Shown one piece after another: positions 27,002 through 37,110 of a DNA stretch of 64,000 nucleotides. A model generated the notes under the pieces. The model saw only the letters and a list, made by a program, of their open reading frames with translations. It was not told where the DNA came from and made no database searches. A program made the translations under genes and the position numbers. The number at the start of each line of letters is the position of its first letter. Positions within the stretch are counted from its first letter, which is position 1. The DNA lies in the NCBI RefSeq assembly GCF_947495275.1, contig NZ_CANLYL010000002.1:1-64000 (forward strand), read 5' to 3'. Origin of the DNA: an uncultured Roseobacter sp. (lineage in GTDB: Bacteria > Pseudomonadota > Alphaproteobacteria > Rhodobacterales > Rhodobacteraceae).

Positions 27002-27201
27002 AGCGCATAAAGAAGAGGGCAGGTCGCTCATGCCCGGGCGGGCACAACACGCGCCTTTGATGGGTAGGGCATCGGCGGACCCGCAGCAGGCAACAGCAGC
27101 CGACCATCTGAGCCATCTTGCGGTGGTGAATGCCCGCGCAGGTTAAGTTTTCCACTGTCATCTCGCCAAACCCGTGTTACCAAAGCACAAACGGATATCA
27201 C

Positions 27202-28341
27202 ATGGACCGACGTATGAAACATCTTCTCGGATCGCTCGTTTTCGCCAGCGCGCTTGCTTTTGCTTCTCAACTGAGCGCGCAGCAGGGGCCGCCGCCGGTC
27301 ACGGTTGCCAACCCGGTGGTCAAGAAGATCGTCGAAGATGACGAATTCGTCGGTCGTTTTGAGGCTCGGGCAGATGTGGTGATCCGATCCCGCGTCTCCG
27401 GCTATCTGAACGCGGTCGAATTCACCGACGGCAGTCTGGTGGAGGAAGGGCAGTTGCTTTTCACCATTGATCAGCGCCAGTTCAGCACCGCTCTTCGACA
27501 GGCTCAGTCACAGATTGATATCGCCCAGGCCACCTTTGATTTCGCCGCAGAGCAGCTGGAACGCGCCGAGGCGCTGATCCGCAACGGGAACATCGCGCAA
27601 AGCGTGGTTGACGAACGGCGCGAGGTCTACCTTTCGGCACAGGGATCGCTGGAACAGGCGCGTGCCGCGCTGGAACTGGCGCAACTCGATCTGGAATATT
27701 CCGAAATTCGCGCGCCCATGGCCGGACGGATTGACCAGGCGTTGGTCGACCCGGGCAACCTCGTCTCTGCCGATCAGACTGAACTGACCTCCATCGTCTC
27801 CTCTGATCCGATCTACTTCTACTTTGACATCGATGAACGCTACTTTCTGGCCTATGCACGCGACGCCAGGGCACGCGGCGCGTCCCTGCAGGAAGGCGGC
27901 GGCGGTCTGGAGGTTAAAGTGTCCCTTTCCGACCAGAAGATACCCCCGCAGTCGGGTGTGTTGGACTTCTCCGAGAACCGCATTGATCAGCAAACCGGCA
28001 CCATGCGGGTGCGCGCCATTCTGGACAACCCCGATGAAATCCTGACGCCGGGCCTTTTCGGACGTGTCAACGTGCCCGGATCATTGCCCTATGACGGCGT
28101 GCTGATCCCGGACGCGGCGGTTGTGGCCGATCAGAACCGCCGGTTGGTCATGTCCGTGGATGACGGGGGCAATGTGATCCCGATCGAGATCAGGACCGGG
28201 CCGCGTATCGACGGATACCGGGTGGTGCGCGAGGGGCTCGACGGCTCGGAGGTCATCGTGATCGAGGGTGTCGTGAGGGCCCGACCGGGCACGGTTGTGA
28301 CACCGGAAAAGGTGGAACTGCCCTTGATCGCGGAAAACTGA
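27202..28341 (+). CDS. RND efflux periplasmic adaptor (MexA/AcrA family)
   Basis: About 379 residues starting MDRRMKHLLG with a signal peptide ending LSA before QQGPPPVTVANPVV. The order is classic: an N-terminal barrel segment and lipoyl half (GRFEARADVVIRSRVSGYLN), a long helical hairpin (residues about 95-165, QAQSQIDIAQATFDFAAEQL), the second lipoyl half (SEIRAPMAGRIDQ), then beta-barrel and membrane-proximal domains. No lipobox Cys is seen, so it is probably not acylated. The pump gene begins 1 bp after its stop codon. It links an inner-membrane RND pump to an outer-membrane channel encoded elsewhere. Confidence 0.92.
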   Translation: MDRRMKHLLGSLVFASALAFASQLSAQQGPPPVTVANPVVKKIVEDDEFVGRFEARADVVIRSRVSGYLNAVEFTDGSLVEEGQLLFTIDQRQFSTALRQAQSQIDIAQATFDFAAEQLERAEALIRNGNIAQSVVDERREVYLSAQGSLEQARAALELAQLDLEYSEIRAPMAGRIDQALVDPGNLVSADQTELTSIVSSDPIYFYFDIDERYFLAYARDARARGASLQEGGGGLEVKVSLSDQKIPPQSGVLDFSENRIDQQTGTMRVRAILDNPDEILTPGLFGRVNVPGSLPYDGVLIPDAAVVADQNRRLVMSVDDGGNVIPIEIRTGPRIDGYRVVREGLDGSEVIVIEGVVRARPGTVVTPEKVELPLIAEN

Positions 28342-28342
28342 G

Positions 28343-31300
28343 ATGGGGCGCTTTTTCGTAGGCCGCCCGGTTTTTGCCATCGTCATCTCGATCCTGCTGA
28401 CCATCGTCGGTATCATTTCCTACACCCAGCTACCGGTTGAACAATACCCCGAGATCGCGCCCCCCTCCATTGTCGTGCGGGCGAGCTACCCTGGTGCGGA
28501 TGCTGAAACCGTCGCGGCCACCGTGGCCACGCCGCTGGAGCAGGAAATCAACGGGGTGGAGGATATGCTTTACCTCTCGTCCTATTCCACAGCGGACGGC
28601 TCCATGAGCCTCAGCATCACCTTCGAGTTGGGCACTGATCTCGATGCCGCGCAGGTGCTGGTGCAAAACCGCGTCGCCATCGCCGAGCCACGGCTGCCGC
28701 AGGAAGTGCGCAGCCTTGGCGTGACCACCACCAAATCGTCACCCGACCTGATGATGGTTGTGCATATGCTGTCGCCCGATGACAGCTTTGACCAGCTCTA
28801 TGTCTCCAATTACGCGAGATCGCGGGTGCGCGACCAGCTGGTCCGACTGGATGGTGTGGGCGATCTGACGATCTTTGGCGAGCGCGAATTCTCCGCACGG
28901 GTCTGGCTCGATCCTGACCGGCTTTCCTCGCTTGGGCTCACTGCAGCGGATGTAGTCAACGCGCTTAGGGAACAGAACGTCCAGGTCTCCGGCGGCTCGC
29001 TTGGCGCGCCGCCCAACAACAGCGACAGCGCTTTTCAGATTGCAGTGACCACACAAGGCCGCCTCCAGACACCGCGTGAATTTGGCCAGGTGATCGTCAA
29101 GGCTTCTGAGGAGGGGCGCGTGGTGCGTGTGCGCGATGTGGCGCGCGTCGAAATTGCGGCGCGGTCCTACACCAATAACTCTTATCTGAACAACAAACCT
29201 GCCGTGGCGCTGGGGGTGTTCCAGCGACCGGGCTCCAACGCGCTGGCGACGGCTGACAGCATCATTCAGACGATGGAAAGGCTCTCCGAGGATTTCCCGG
29301 CAGGTCTGGAATACAGCATTGTCTATAACCCGACGGAATTCATCGAATCCTCGGTGAACGAGGTCTACCGCACGCTCTTTGAGGCCATTGTGCTGGTGTT
29401 GATCGTGATCGTCGTCTTCCTGCAAAGCTGGCGTACGGCGGTGATCCCGCTGCTGGCCATTCCGGTGTCGCTGATCGGTACCTTTGCGATCATGCTGGCG
29501 CTTGGCTATACGCTCAACCTGCTCACGCTTTTCGGCCTGATCCTCGCCATCGGGATCGTGGTGGACGACGCGATTGTCGTTGTCGAGAACGTCGAGCGAA
29601 ACATCGAGCAGGGCATGTCGCCAAGGCAGGCCTCCGCGCGCACAATGGATGAGGTCCAGAGCGCAATTATTGGCACGTCGCTGGTGTTGATCGCTGTATT
29701 TGTCCCTTCGACGCTGGTGCCGGGGATCACGGGGCAGTTCTACAAACAATTCGCGGTCACGATCTCGGTCGCCACGGTGATCTCCACGATCAATTCGCTG
29801 AGCCTTTCGCCCGCGATGGCCGCGGTGATGCTGCGGTCGAAATCGGAGACACCCAGCCGCAATCCCATCGCCCTGATCACCGGCCCGCTTGCGCGCGGGT
29901 TTAACCGTGGCTTTGATGCCATGACGGCGGGGTATACCCGCATCGTGGCCTTCCTGATCAGCTCCACCAAAACCATTCTGCTGACGTTTGCAGTGTTTGC
30001 CGGTCTGCTCGGCGCCACCTGGTGGATCAGCCAGCAGGTGCCTACGGGCTTCATCCCGGAGGCTGATCAGGGGTATGCCATCGTGGTTGTGCAGCTGCCT
30101 GACGGGGCGTCGCTGGAGCGCACGGATGAGGTGGTCAAGCAGGCCACCGAGGTAGCGCTGAACACTCCCGGTGTTTCCGATGCGGTGGCTTTTGCCGGAT
30201 TTTCCGGAGCCACCTTTACCAATGCGTCCAATCAGGGGGTCATCTTCACCACATTCGACAGTTTTGAGGAACGTGCGGAAACGGGTATGGGCGCGACTGC
30301 CATCGTGGGGCAGCTCTTCGGGCGTATGCAGGCGTTGCGCGAGGCCTTCATCATCGTGATCGCGCCACCCGCCGTCAGCGGCGTGGGCACCGGTGGTGGT
30401 TTCAAGATGCAGCTGAAAGAGAACGAAAGCGCGGAGATGTCGCGCGTTCTGAATACGGCTTACGCCTTGATGGGGGCCTCCCAGCAATCGGATAAGGTGC
30501 AGGGGCTCTTCACCACCTTTTCCGCCGGATCACCGCAGGTCTTTCTGGAGATCGACAGGGTTCGGGCGCAGATGCTGAACGTGCCCATCGGGGAAATTTT
30601 TGAGACACTGGCGATCAATCTCGGGTCTTCCTACGTCAATGACTTCAACGCCTTTGGGCGTCTCTATCAGGTGCGCGCGCAGGCCGATGAACAGTTCCGC
30701 CTGGAAGAAGCGGACATAACAGCGCTCAAGGTGCGCTCGGCTACCGGCGCGCTGGTGCCTCTGGGCACGCTGGTCTCGATTGTTGATACTGCAGGGCCAG
30801 CGCTGGTGCAGCGCTACAACCAGCAGGTTTCCGTGCCGTTGCAAGGCGCGCCGGTGCCCGGGGTGTCATCGGGTGATGCCTTGATCGCGATGGAGGAACT
30901 GGCCGCGTCATTCATGCCGCAAGGTGTGGATTTCGAGTGGACGGAACTGGCATTGCAGGAGCGCAACCAGGGCAATACGACGGCCTATATCTTTGCCTTC
31001 TCCATCCTCTTCGCCTTCCTGTTCCTCGCCGCCCTCTATGAAAGCTGGGCCTTGCCCGTCGCGATCATCCTGATTGTGCCGCTGGCGGTCCTGGGCGCGC
31101 TGGGCGGTGTGATGTACCGGGCCATGGACAACAATATTCTCACGCAGGTGGGGCTGATTGTGCTTGTGGGGCTTGCGGCCAAGAATGCGATCATGATCGT
31201 GGAATTTGCCAAACAGGCGCAGGAGGAACGCGGCCTTGGCCCGGTAGAGGCGGCACTTGAGGCCAGCCGGTTACGCCTGCGGCCCATCCTGATGACCGCC

Positions 31301-31492
31301 TTCGCCTTCATCCTCGGGGTGATTCCTCTGATGATCGCCACCGGGCCGGGGGCCGAAATGCGTCAGGCACTGGGGACCGCCGTGTTCTTTGGCATGTCGG
31401 GCGTGACCTTCATGGGGCTGTTCTTCACACCGGTATTCTACGTCGCAATCAGGCGTGTGTTTCCGGGCAAGGTCCAACCTCAGGAGGTGTGA
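28343..31492 (+). CDS. RND multidrug efflux pump, inner-membrane transporter (HAE-1 family)
   Basis: 1049 residues, standard length. Twelve transmembrane helices are arranged as one, large periplasmic loop, six, large periplasmic loop, five. Proton-relay Asp residues are visible in GIVVDDAIVVVENVERNIE (helix 4). Porter-domain strands such as ASYPGADAETV and GVGDLTIFG and a C-terminal ARLRLRPILMTAFAF-like helix fit AcrB/MexB relatives that export drugs, dyes and detergents. The partner adaptor lies immediately upstream; no TolC-type gene follows. No dedicated regulator is seen next to the pair. Confidence 0.94.
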   Translation: MGRFFVGRPVFAIVISILLTIVGIISYTQLPVEQYPEIAPPSIVVRASYPGADAETVAATVATPLEQEINGVEDMLYLSSYSTADGSMSLSITFELGTDLDAAQVLVQNRVAIAEPRLPQEVRSLGVTTTKSSPDLMMVVHMLSPDDSFDQLYVSNYARSRVRDQLVRLDGVGDLTIFGEREFSARVWLDPDRLSSLGLTAADVVNALREQNVQVSGGSLGAPPNNSDSAFQIAVTTQGRLQTPREFGQVIVKASEEGRVVRVRDVARVEIAARSYTNNSYLNNKPAVALGVFQRPGSNALATADSIIQTMERLSEDFPAGLEYSIVYNPTEFIESSVNEVYRTLFEAIVLVLIVIVVFLQSWRTAVIPLLAIPVSLIGTFAIMLALGYTLNLLTLFGLILAIGIVVDDAIVVVENVERNIEQGMSPRQASARTMDEVQSAIIGTSLVLIAVFVPSTLVPGITGQFYKQFAVTISVATVISTINSLSLSPAMAAVMLRSKSETPSRNPIALITGPLARGFNRGFDAMTAGYTRIVAFLISSTKTILLTFAVFAGLLGATWWISQQVPTGFIPEADQGYAIVVVQLPDGASLERTDEVVKQATEVALNTPGVSDAVAFAGFSGATFTNASNQGVIFTTFDSFEERAETGMGATAIVGQLFGRMQALREAFIIVIAPPAVSGVGTGGGFKMQLKENESAEMSRVLNTAYALMGASQQSDKVQGLFTTFSAGSPQVFLEIDRVRAQMLNVPIGEIFETLAINLGSSYVNDFNAFGRLYQVRAQADEQFRLEEADITALKVRSATGALVPLGTLVSIVDTAGPALVQRYNQQVSVPLQGAPVPGVSSGDALIAMEELAASFMPQGVDFEWTELALQERNQGNTTAYIFAFSILFAFLFLAALYESWALPVAIILIVPLAVLGALGGVMYRAMDNNILTQVGLIVLVGLAAKNAIMIVEFAKQAQEERGLGPVEAALEASRLRLRPILMTAFAFILGVIPLMIATGPGAEMRQALGTAVFFGMSGVTFMGLFFTPVFYVAIRRVFPGKVQPQEV

Positions 31493-31528
31493 CCGGAACG
31501 GGGAACCGGGTCGCACCTCTTGGTCTGG

Positions 31529-31548
31529 CTGACCGGCCTGGCGGTCAC
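31529..31548. terminator. Possible bidirectional terminator hairpin
   Basis: A 6-bp stem TGACCG/CGGTCA with a GCCTGG loop lies between the convergent RND pump and small lipoprotein genes and reaches into the end of the latter. No T-run follows on either strand, so this is weak. Confidence 0.3.
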
Positions 31549-31901
31549 ACGCTCTGGCACTGCACTTCGGCGGTCTCGGCGAAGTTTTTCCAGGCGTTCC
31601 AGAAACGTTCATTGCCCGGCGCGTCCGATTGCCGGATGTCCTGCAACTGACCGGGATCGCTGAAAAACACAACGCTGCGCTGCTGCTGCTGTTGGCTGAG
31701 TGTCCGGTCCGCCACGGCTTGAATGCAGCCACATCGCGCGCGCGATGCAGCCGGACGATTGTGGATCAGGCAGGCGCTTGCAATAGGACCGGCAGCGAAA
31801 CGCACTGACGTCGCGGGCGGGCTGATGATGCGCTCGGGCGCAGTGCCGCCGCAGGCCGCCAGTATCGCAAATGCGCTTGCCGCTGCGCACCATTTGACCA
31901 T
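31545..31901 (-). CDS. Small Rhodobacteraceae-type lipoprotein, 118 residues
   Basis: Starts at ATG 31901 (MVKWCAAASAFAILAACGG), giving a lipoprotein signal peptide with lipobox LAAC near residue 18. The C-terminal block SVVFFSDPGQLQDIRQSD followed by ERFWNAWKNFAETAEVQCQ is a pattern I associate with a short conserved protein of this bacterial family, with Cys residues that may pair. The upstream start would add 21 residues ahead of the signal peptide and is not preferred. Function unknown; expected at the periplasmic face of a membrane. Confidence 0.65.
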   Translation of the reverse strand: MVKWCAAASAFAILAACGGTAPERIISPPATSVRFAAGPIASACLIHNRPAASRARCGCIQAVADRTLSQQQQQRSVVFFSDPGQLQDIRQSDAPGNERFWNAWKNFAETAEVQCQSV

Positions 31902-32019
31902 CGCTTGTACCCCTTGCCCTGACCCGCACCGCAAAACTATGTAGCACGCCGGGCCGGGTTTCAATCGTTCAGCACGGCATGCTGCCCCGCAAAGGGGGCA
32001 GACAAGCGCTGATCGGGGG

Positions 32020-33114
32020 TCAGAACTTCCAGCGTGCGCCCACCACCATCACGTCAATATCCTCGACCGCCGTGGCCCCGCCTTCGAATGACAGCGTGCG
32101 GTAGGTCGCGTAGATTTCCACGTTCTGCTTGTCCAGACGCTGCACGACCCCCAGCCCGACCGAAGAGCTTTCCGATCCAGCGATGGCGAAATCATTGCCC
32201 TCGTAAATGTCCAGTGACAGCGCCGTGGATCCGACCGAGAACCAGTTCTGGATGTAGCCGAGCTTGGCATAGATGTAATCAGCGTCACCTTCCTGCTGGC
32301 GGCCGGTGGAGATTGCCGCGTTCAGGCCCGTGGGTTCATGCAGCAGGGCGACCGATCCGATGGCCAGTTCCTCATCGCTGTCGATCCAGGAATACCCCAG
32401 CCGCGCATCCACTTTGATGTCGCCGTAGTCCTGCGCGTATTTCAGCCCCAGATCGTAGAATTCGCGGTCATCACCGCGCCGCAGCACCTCTTCGCCGGCC
32501 GAAGCGCTGACCGTGAAGCCATTGAACTCCGGTGTGTCGTAGCGCACCCGAAACCGGCGCGCGCCGTCAAAGTTGCTGAAAGCATCGCCAACGGTCACAG
32601 CTGTCGCGGCCCCTCCCTGTGGGCGAAAGGCGATATTGCCTGCCAGATCGCCAAGCGCGGAATAGGCAATAACTGAGGTGCCGGAGAAATCGGCCTCCGC
32701 AAACCCATCCGTGGCCGTGCTGCCCTGACCAAAGGAGAATGTGCCCACCGAAGGCGTCGTATAGACCACTTCGAACTTGCGCAGTTCCGTCCGGCGGTAG
32801 TTGAAATCCAGATCGGTGTCATCAATCGTGACCGAGCTTGAGCCGAACAGCCCAAGAGCGGATTCAAAATGGAACTTCAGCTTTCCGCCATTGGCCAAGC
32901 CGCTCTCCCAGATTGCCCCGATCCGCGTGTTGGAATTATCGTTATCGGTGACGAATGTCTCGCTTTGGGTGCCGTCATCGACGCTGAAAATCCCAAAGTT
33001 CAATTGCCCGTAAAAGGTGAACGTCGGGTCCTGCGCCAGCGCCGTCTGCGGCAGGGCGAGGATTACACCGCTGATGGCGGGAAGGGCGAGGCGGGAGAGG
33101 CGGAGTTGTCTCAT
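32020..33114 (-). CDS. Outer-membrane porin
   Basis: About 364 residues. I chose MRQLRLSRLALPAISG (AGGTC upstream) as start; ATG 33144 would add ten residues. The signal peptide ends ALA before QDPTFTFYGQLNFGIFSVDD. The mature protein shows alternating amphipathic strands, Gly/Asp-rich turns, few Cys and a terminal Phe (VVGARWKF), the outer-membrane insertion signal. It fits the general-diffusion porins common in roseobacters. It stands alone, next to but not co-transcribed with the efflux genes. Confidence 0.87.
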   Translation of the reverse strand: MRQLRLSRLALPAISGVILALPQTALAQDPTFTFYGQLNFGIFSVDDGTQSETFVTDNDNSNTRIGAIWESGLANGGKLKFHFESALGLFGSSSVTIDDTDLDFNYRRTELRKFEVVYTTPSVGTFSFGQGSTATDGFAEADFSGTSVIAYSALGDLAGNIAFRPQGGAATAVTVGDAFSNFDGARRFRVRYDTPEFNGFTVSASAGEEVLRRGDDREFYDLGLKYAQDYGDIKVDARLGYSWIDSDEELAIGSVALLHEPTGLNAAISTGRQQEGDADYIYAKLGYIQNWFSVGSTALSLDIYEGNDFAIAGSESSSVGLGVVQRLDKQNVEIYATYRTLSFEGGATAVEDIDVMVVGARWKF

Positions 33115-33333
33115 CTGAAGACCTTTTTTGTGCTGAGAGGACATGTCTGACGTAAGAACGCAGGCCCGATATGCGACTGCACAAAACCGCACATGCCCTG
33201 TCAATTAATGCGCTCAGTGTGACCCTATACGTGTCGTGACACAACCACTGATTGAAGTGCATCGCCGGGAAGTGAAGGTCGGTGAGGCGGGGTGCCGGTC
33301 GGGCGCTGCCCAATCGTATATTGGGCGTTCTGG

Positions 33334-34533
33334 TTACCCTCCGGACAGTAGCTTTTCGGCATACTGCCATGCGAGCTTTGCGACGGACTGAGTACCTTCT
33401 TGTGTCGATATCCAATAGGCAACGCCGGATCGTATCGCCCACTTGGTGGCAGTCGATCCGAGTTCTCTCGCGACAGCTTCCAGAGCAGCGTCAATTTTGC
33501 CGCCGCAATAAATGGTGATCCTTTCAGCTATGGCCCAAAGATTTTGGGCGATATGTTGAAGCACTGACGGTTCAGCATGGGGCTTTGCAATTTCTGTTTC
33601 CAGCGCGTCGAGTTCATTCCAAATCAATGTCATCGTTTCCGCAGCTAGCTCTGCTTCATCCTCTAGGGGTGGCGGATTGTTGTGCTTGCGGATTGTTGCA
33701 GAGCGCATATTTGCTAGCGAAAGTTGTTCTCTGAGCCGTTCAATTTCCTTTTCGAGCTGCCACTTCGACCTGATTTCACCGATACGCCGGGAAACGATTG
33801 TTTGACCCGCGTCCCATTCATCTTCTGTGAGTTCAGCAGCGATTTTGAAAGTGAAATCCCAAGGCAACGGAGTGCCAATTAGAATTGCTTCGTACCACTC
33901 GATCCAGAAAGACCAGTCAGCACTATCGGCAACCCATTGCGCTTTGAGCTCGCCCCATTCGTCATCAAGTCCAGAAGCTGTTCGTTCGCCCCAGAGGTCT
34001 GGCCAAAGAGTTGAGGTATTGGCATCGGCGGAGGTCGCGGAGTATAGGGCTGCGTGAGTGGACGGTGCAGTTTCTGCAAAGAATGAAAACGAGAAGGCGG
34101 AGATAGCGAAAGACAGAGCGGAGTCGGTGGAGGGAATGGTATTGGTCGCTGAGAGGGCGACGTAAAAGGTCGAGTCGACGGAGAGGGCAGCAGAACCGGC
34201 CGAGTCGACGGTTAGAGCATCACTTTCAGCGGAGATGGCGGTGGCGGCAGGGCTATGGGAATGGGATGTATCGGCCGCATTAACGGCAGAAAGGGCTGCT
34301 GACTTCAAACGTCCCATTTCCGCAGTTGGGCATGTGCCAGCAGCAGCAGAGATTAGTATGCATCGAAGGGTCGCCAAAGAAAGCCCGCTAGATGTTGCGT
34401 TGTCCCAAAGTGCCAATGCAGGCAAAGCACGCAGGCTGCATCGCACAGCAAACCGGACCTGCGTCTGGTGATCTTGCTTTTCCAGCCAAGCACGCACGCT
34501 TTTGTCGTCCGTAATCTCAACGTGCTCAACCAC
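33334..34533 (-). CDS. Hypothetical protein with Ala/Ser-rich low-complexity segment
   Basis: About 399 residues if it begins at the GTG at 34533 (VEHVEITDDKSVRAWL); other starts run into the lepA coding region on the other strand. The N-terminal 80 residues are soluble. Residues about 85-165 are a degenerate Ala/Ser/Thr-rich segment with SA spaced every four to seven residues. A Trp-rich region follows (WSFWIEWYEAILIGTPLPWDF), then a coiled coil (RSKWQLEKEIERLREQLSLA). The C-terminus is helical. No enzyme motif is visible. It is divergent from lepA with only about 38 bp between starts. Confidence 0.6.
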   Translation of the reverse strand: MVEHVEITDDKSVRAWLEKQDHQTQVRFAVRCSLRALPALALWDNATSSGLSLATLRCILISAAAGTCPTAEMGRLKSAALSAVNAADTSHSHSPAATAISAESDALTVDSAGSAALSVDSTFYVALSATNTIPSTDSALSFAISAFSFSFFAETAPSTHAALYSATSADANTSTLWPDLWGERTASGLDDEWGELKAQWVADSADWSFWIEWYEAILIGTPLPWDFTFKIAAELTEDEWDAGQTIVSRRIGEIRSKWQLEKEIERLREQLSLANMRSATIRKHNNPPPLEDEAELAAETMTLIWNELDALETEIAKPHAEPSVLQHIAQNLWAIAERITIYCGGKIDAALEAVARELGSTATKWAIRSGVAYWISTQEGTQSVAKLAWQYAEKLLSGG

Positions 34534-34571
34534 CTTGACCGCCCCGCAAAACCACACCATATCCCTGCACC

Positions 34572-36371
34572 ATGACACCGCTATCTCATATCCGCAATTT
34601 CTCCATCGTCGCCCACATCGACCACGGGAAATCGACGCTGGCCGACCGGCTCATTCAGTCCACCAACACCGTGGCCGACCGGGATATGAAAGAGCAGATG
34701 CTCGACAGTATGGACATCGAGCGCGAGCGCGGCATCACCATCAAGGCCCAGACCGTGCGGATCAATTACACCGCGCAGAGCGGCGAGGAATACGTGCTCA
34801 ACCTGATCGACACGCCGGGCCACGTCGATTTCGCCTATGAGGTCTCCCGCTCCATGCGCGCGGTCGAAGGCTCGCTGCTGGTGGTCGACAGCACGCAAGG
34901 GGTCGAGGCGCAGACGCTGGCCAATGTCTATCACGCCATCGACGCCGATCATGAAATCGTGCCCGTGCTGAACAAGATCGACCTGCCCGCGTCGGATTGT
35001 GACCGCGTGGCCGAACAGATCGAGGATGTCATCGGCATTGATGCCTCCGGCGCCATTCAGGTCTCCGCCAAGACCGGGCAGGGGATCACCGAAACGCTGG
35101 AATCCATCGTCCAGAACCTGCCCGCCCCCAAAGGCACCCGTGACGCGCCGCTCAAGGCCATGCTGGTCGACAGCTGGTACGACAGCTACCTCGGCGTCAT
35201 CGTTCTGGTGCGCATCATGGACGGCGTGCTGAAAAAGGGCGACCGCATCCGCATGCTGTCGAACAACTCCACCCACCACGTGGACCGCATCGGCGTTTTC
35301 CGCCCCGCCATGACCGTGATTGATGAACTTGGCCCGGGCGAGATCGGCTTTCTGACCGCCTCCATCAAACAGGTGCGCGACACCCGCGTCGGCGACACCA
35401 TTACCCACGAAAAGAAAGGCACCGAAACCGCGCTGCCCGGCTTCAAACCTTCGCAGCCCGTGGTCTTCTGTGGCCTCTTCCCCGTGGATTCCGCCGAATT
35501 CGAAGACCTGCGCGACGCCATCGAAAAACTCGCCCTCAATGACGCCTCCTTCTCCTCCGAAATGGAAACCTCCGCCGCCCTCGGCTTTGGCTTCCGCTGC
35601 GGTTTCCTGGGCCTTTTGCACCTTGAGGTCATCCGCGACCGGATCGAACGCGAATATGACATCGAACTGATCACCACCGCGCCCTCCGTCATCTACCACA
35701 TCCACATGAAGGACGGCACGATGATGGAACTGCACAACCCCGCCGACATGCCCGACCTCACCCTTGTCGATCACCTTGAAGAGCCGCGCATCAAGGCCAC
35801 CATCCTCGTGCCCGACGACTACCTCGGCGATGTGCTCAAACTCTGTCAGGACCGGCGCGGCATCCAGATGGACCTCACCTATGCCGGTTCCCGCGCCATG
35901 GTGGTCTACGATCTGCCGCTCAACGAAGTCGTCTTTGATTTCTACGACCGGCTGAAATCGGTGACCAAGGGCTATGCCTCTTTCGACTACGCCATGATCG
36001 GCTACCGGCAGGACAATCTGGTGAAAATGTCTATCCTTGTGAATGACGAACCGGTAGACGCGCTCTCCACCATGGTCCACCGCGACCGGGCTGAGGCGCG
36101 GGGCCGTGCCATGGTCGAAAAGCTGAAAGATCTAATCCCCCGCCACATGTTCAAAATCCCGATCCAGGCGGCCATCGGCGGCAAAGTGATCGCCCGCGAA
36201 ACCCTGTCTGCGATGCGCAAGGACGTGACCGCCAAATGTTACGGAGGCGACGCCACGCGCAAACGCAAGCTGTTGGATAAGCAGAAGGCGGGGAAGAAGA
36301 AGATGCGGCAGTTCGGCAAGGTGGATATACCTCAGGAGGCGTTTATTTCGGCGCTGAAGATGGACAGTTAG
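34572..36371 (+). CDS. lepA: Elongation factor 4 (LepA), ribosome back-translocation GTPase
   Basis: 599 residues, the family's usual length. G1 is [15 protein letters not shown] near residues 14-28, G2 contains [12 protein letters not shown]3 DTPGHVDF near 78, and G4 NKIDLPASD near 130. The C-terminal LepA-specific domain ends with [23 protein letters not shown] and a Lys-rich tail ([19 protein letters not shown]), both diagnostic. It binds stalled ribosomes and moves tRNAs back one step under ionic or other stress. It is monocistronic here. Its coding strand is strikingly C-rich and G-poor, unlike most coding strands on the right side of the window. Confidence 0.97.
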   Translation: MTPLSHIRNFSIVAHIDHGKSTLADRLIQSTNTVADRDMKEQMLDSMDIERERGITIKAQTVRINYTAQSGEEYVLNLIDTPGHVDFAYEVSRSMRAVEGSLLVVDSTQGVEAQTLANVYHAIDADHEIVPVLNKIDLPASDCDRVAEQIEDVIGIDASGAIQVSAKTGQGITETLESIVQNLPAPKGTRDAPLKAMLVDSWYDSYLGVIVLVRIMDGVLKKGDRIRMLSNNSTHHVDRIGVFRPAMTVIDELGPGEIGFLTASIKQVRDTRVGDTITHEKKGTETALPGFKPSQPVVFCGLFPVDSAEFEDLRDAIEKLALNDASFSSEMETSAALGFGFRCGFLGLLHLEVIRDRIEREYDIELITTAPSVIYHIHMKDGTMMELHNPADMPDLTLVDHLEEPRIKATILVPDDYLGDVLKLCQDRRGIQMDLTYAGSRAMVVYDLPLNEVVFDFYDRLKSVTKGYASFDYAMIGYRQDNLVKMSILVNDEPVDALSTMVHRDRAEARGRAMVEKLKDLIPRHMFKIPIQAAIGGKVIARETLSAMRKDVTAKCYGGDATRKRKLLDKQKAGKKKMRQFGKVDIPQEAFISALKMDS

Positions 36372-36525
36372 ACTTTACCGAAAAGATCGGACTGTCCCGT
36401 TTCCGTGATGGGAAAAACCCCAACAATTGCCAAGTTTTCAGGCGTTTTTTAAGTTGCCCAAAGCCAACACTAAACCGGACTGCACGTAGTCTTGGCAGTA
36501 CGTCTTTTCCAAGTATTGAAGAAAA

Positions 36526-37110
36526 CTAGTCTTTCAACAAGCCGACTGGAATTGCGATTGCGTTTGCATCGGCACCCTCATCATGGAGGGCTTTCCATAC
36601 TTGCGCTGAATCAGTAATTGCTACCGCCATTGAGTTTTCGCTAAAACCACTTTGACACAAGTGAGAAGTTAAGGCGTCGCCATTAGATACTGCTGTTAGC
36701 TCTGACCCCTGTATCCTGATCATTGTTCTTCGCCACTGTTCGGCATTTTGGTTTTCGTGACCGGATATCGGCTTACCCGCTGGTTTAAGCAAAACGATGT
36801 TTACTGTCTTTCGTACATTTGGATCTAAGCTCTCCAATGCATTTCGGATAGCCAAACACATGGTTGGACTGATACTATATGCCCATCCTGCCGGTATATT
36901 TCGGTCCAGAGCTTTCGCCGCAGAGAACTTTGCCAGTCTGTACTTCTGTTTCAAGCTTACCAACTCAAAACTCTCAATGTCAGAATCTGCGAATTCTGTA
37001 TCGTCAGAAGAATAAAAAAAAACCCAAGCGATGAAGAAAACCGCACAACCTGCCAACAGGCCAATAATATGGTATTTTATCTTTGACGGGATCATAGGGT
37101 CGACTCTCAT
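36526..37110 (-). CDS. Hypothetical membrane-anchored protein, 194 residues
   Basis: Starts MRVDPMIPSKIKYHIIG at 37110, an ATG overlapping the stop codon of the upstream gene as ATGA. One N-terminal transmembrane helix (IIGLLAGCAVFFIAWVFFY) is followed by an exported domain of about 150 residues with no motif I recognise (CLAIRNALESLDPNVRKTVNIV, among others). G+C is lower than in most neighbours. With the 94-residue membrane protein upstream it forms an isolated two-gene unit beside the gene-poor centre. Confidence 0.6.
   Translation of the reverse strand: MRVDPMIPSKIKYHIIGLLAGCAVFFIAWVFFYSSDDTEFADSDIESFELVSLKQKYRLAKFSAAKALDRNIPAGWAYSISPTMCLAIRNALESLDPNVRKTVNIVLLKPAGKPISGHENQNAEQWRRTMIRIQGSELTAVSNGDALTSHLCQSGFSENSMAVAITDSAQVWKALHDEGADANAIAIPVGLLKD

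Noticed and set aside
28739-30487. 582-codon minus-strand open frame within the RND pump gene
   Set aside because: His/Arg/Gly/Asp-rich, repeat-like translation typical of the reverse strand of a G+C-rich gene; the plus-strand pump is unambiguous.
31609-31947. Alternative minus-strand frame over the small lipoprotein gene
   Set aside because: Lacks the signal peptide and lipobox that the chosen frame has.
34581-36080. 499-codon minus-strand open frame opposite lepA
   Set aside because: Reads as an artefact of lepA codon bias (His/Gly/Val/Asp-rich) with no motif.
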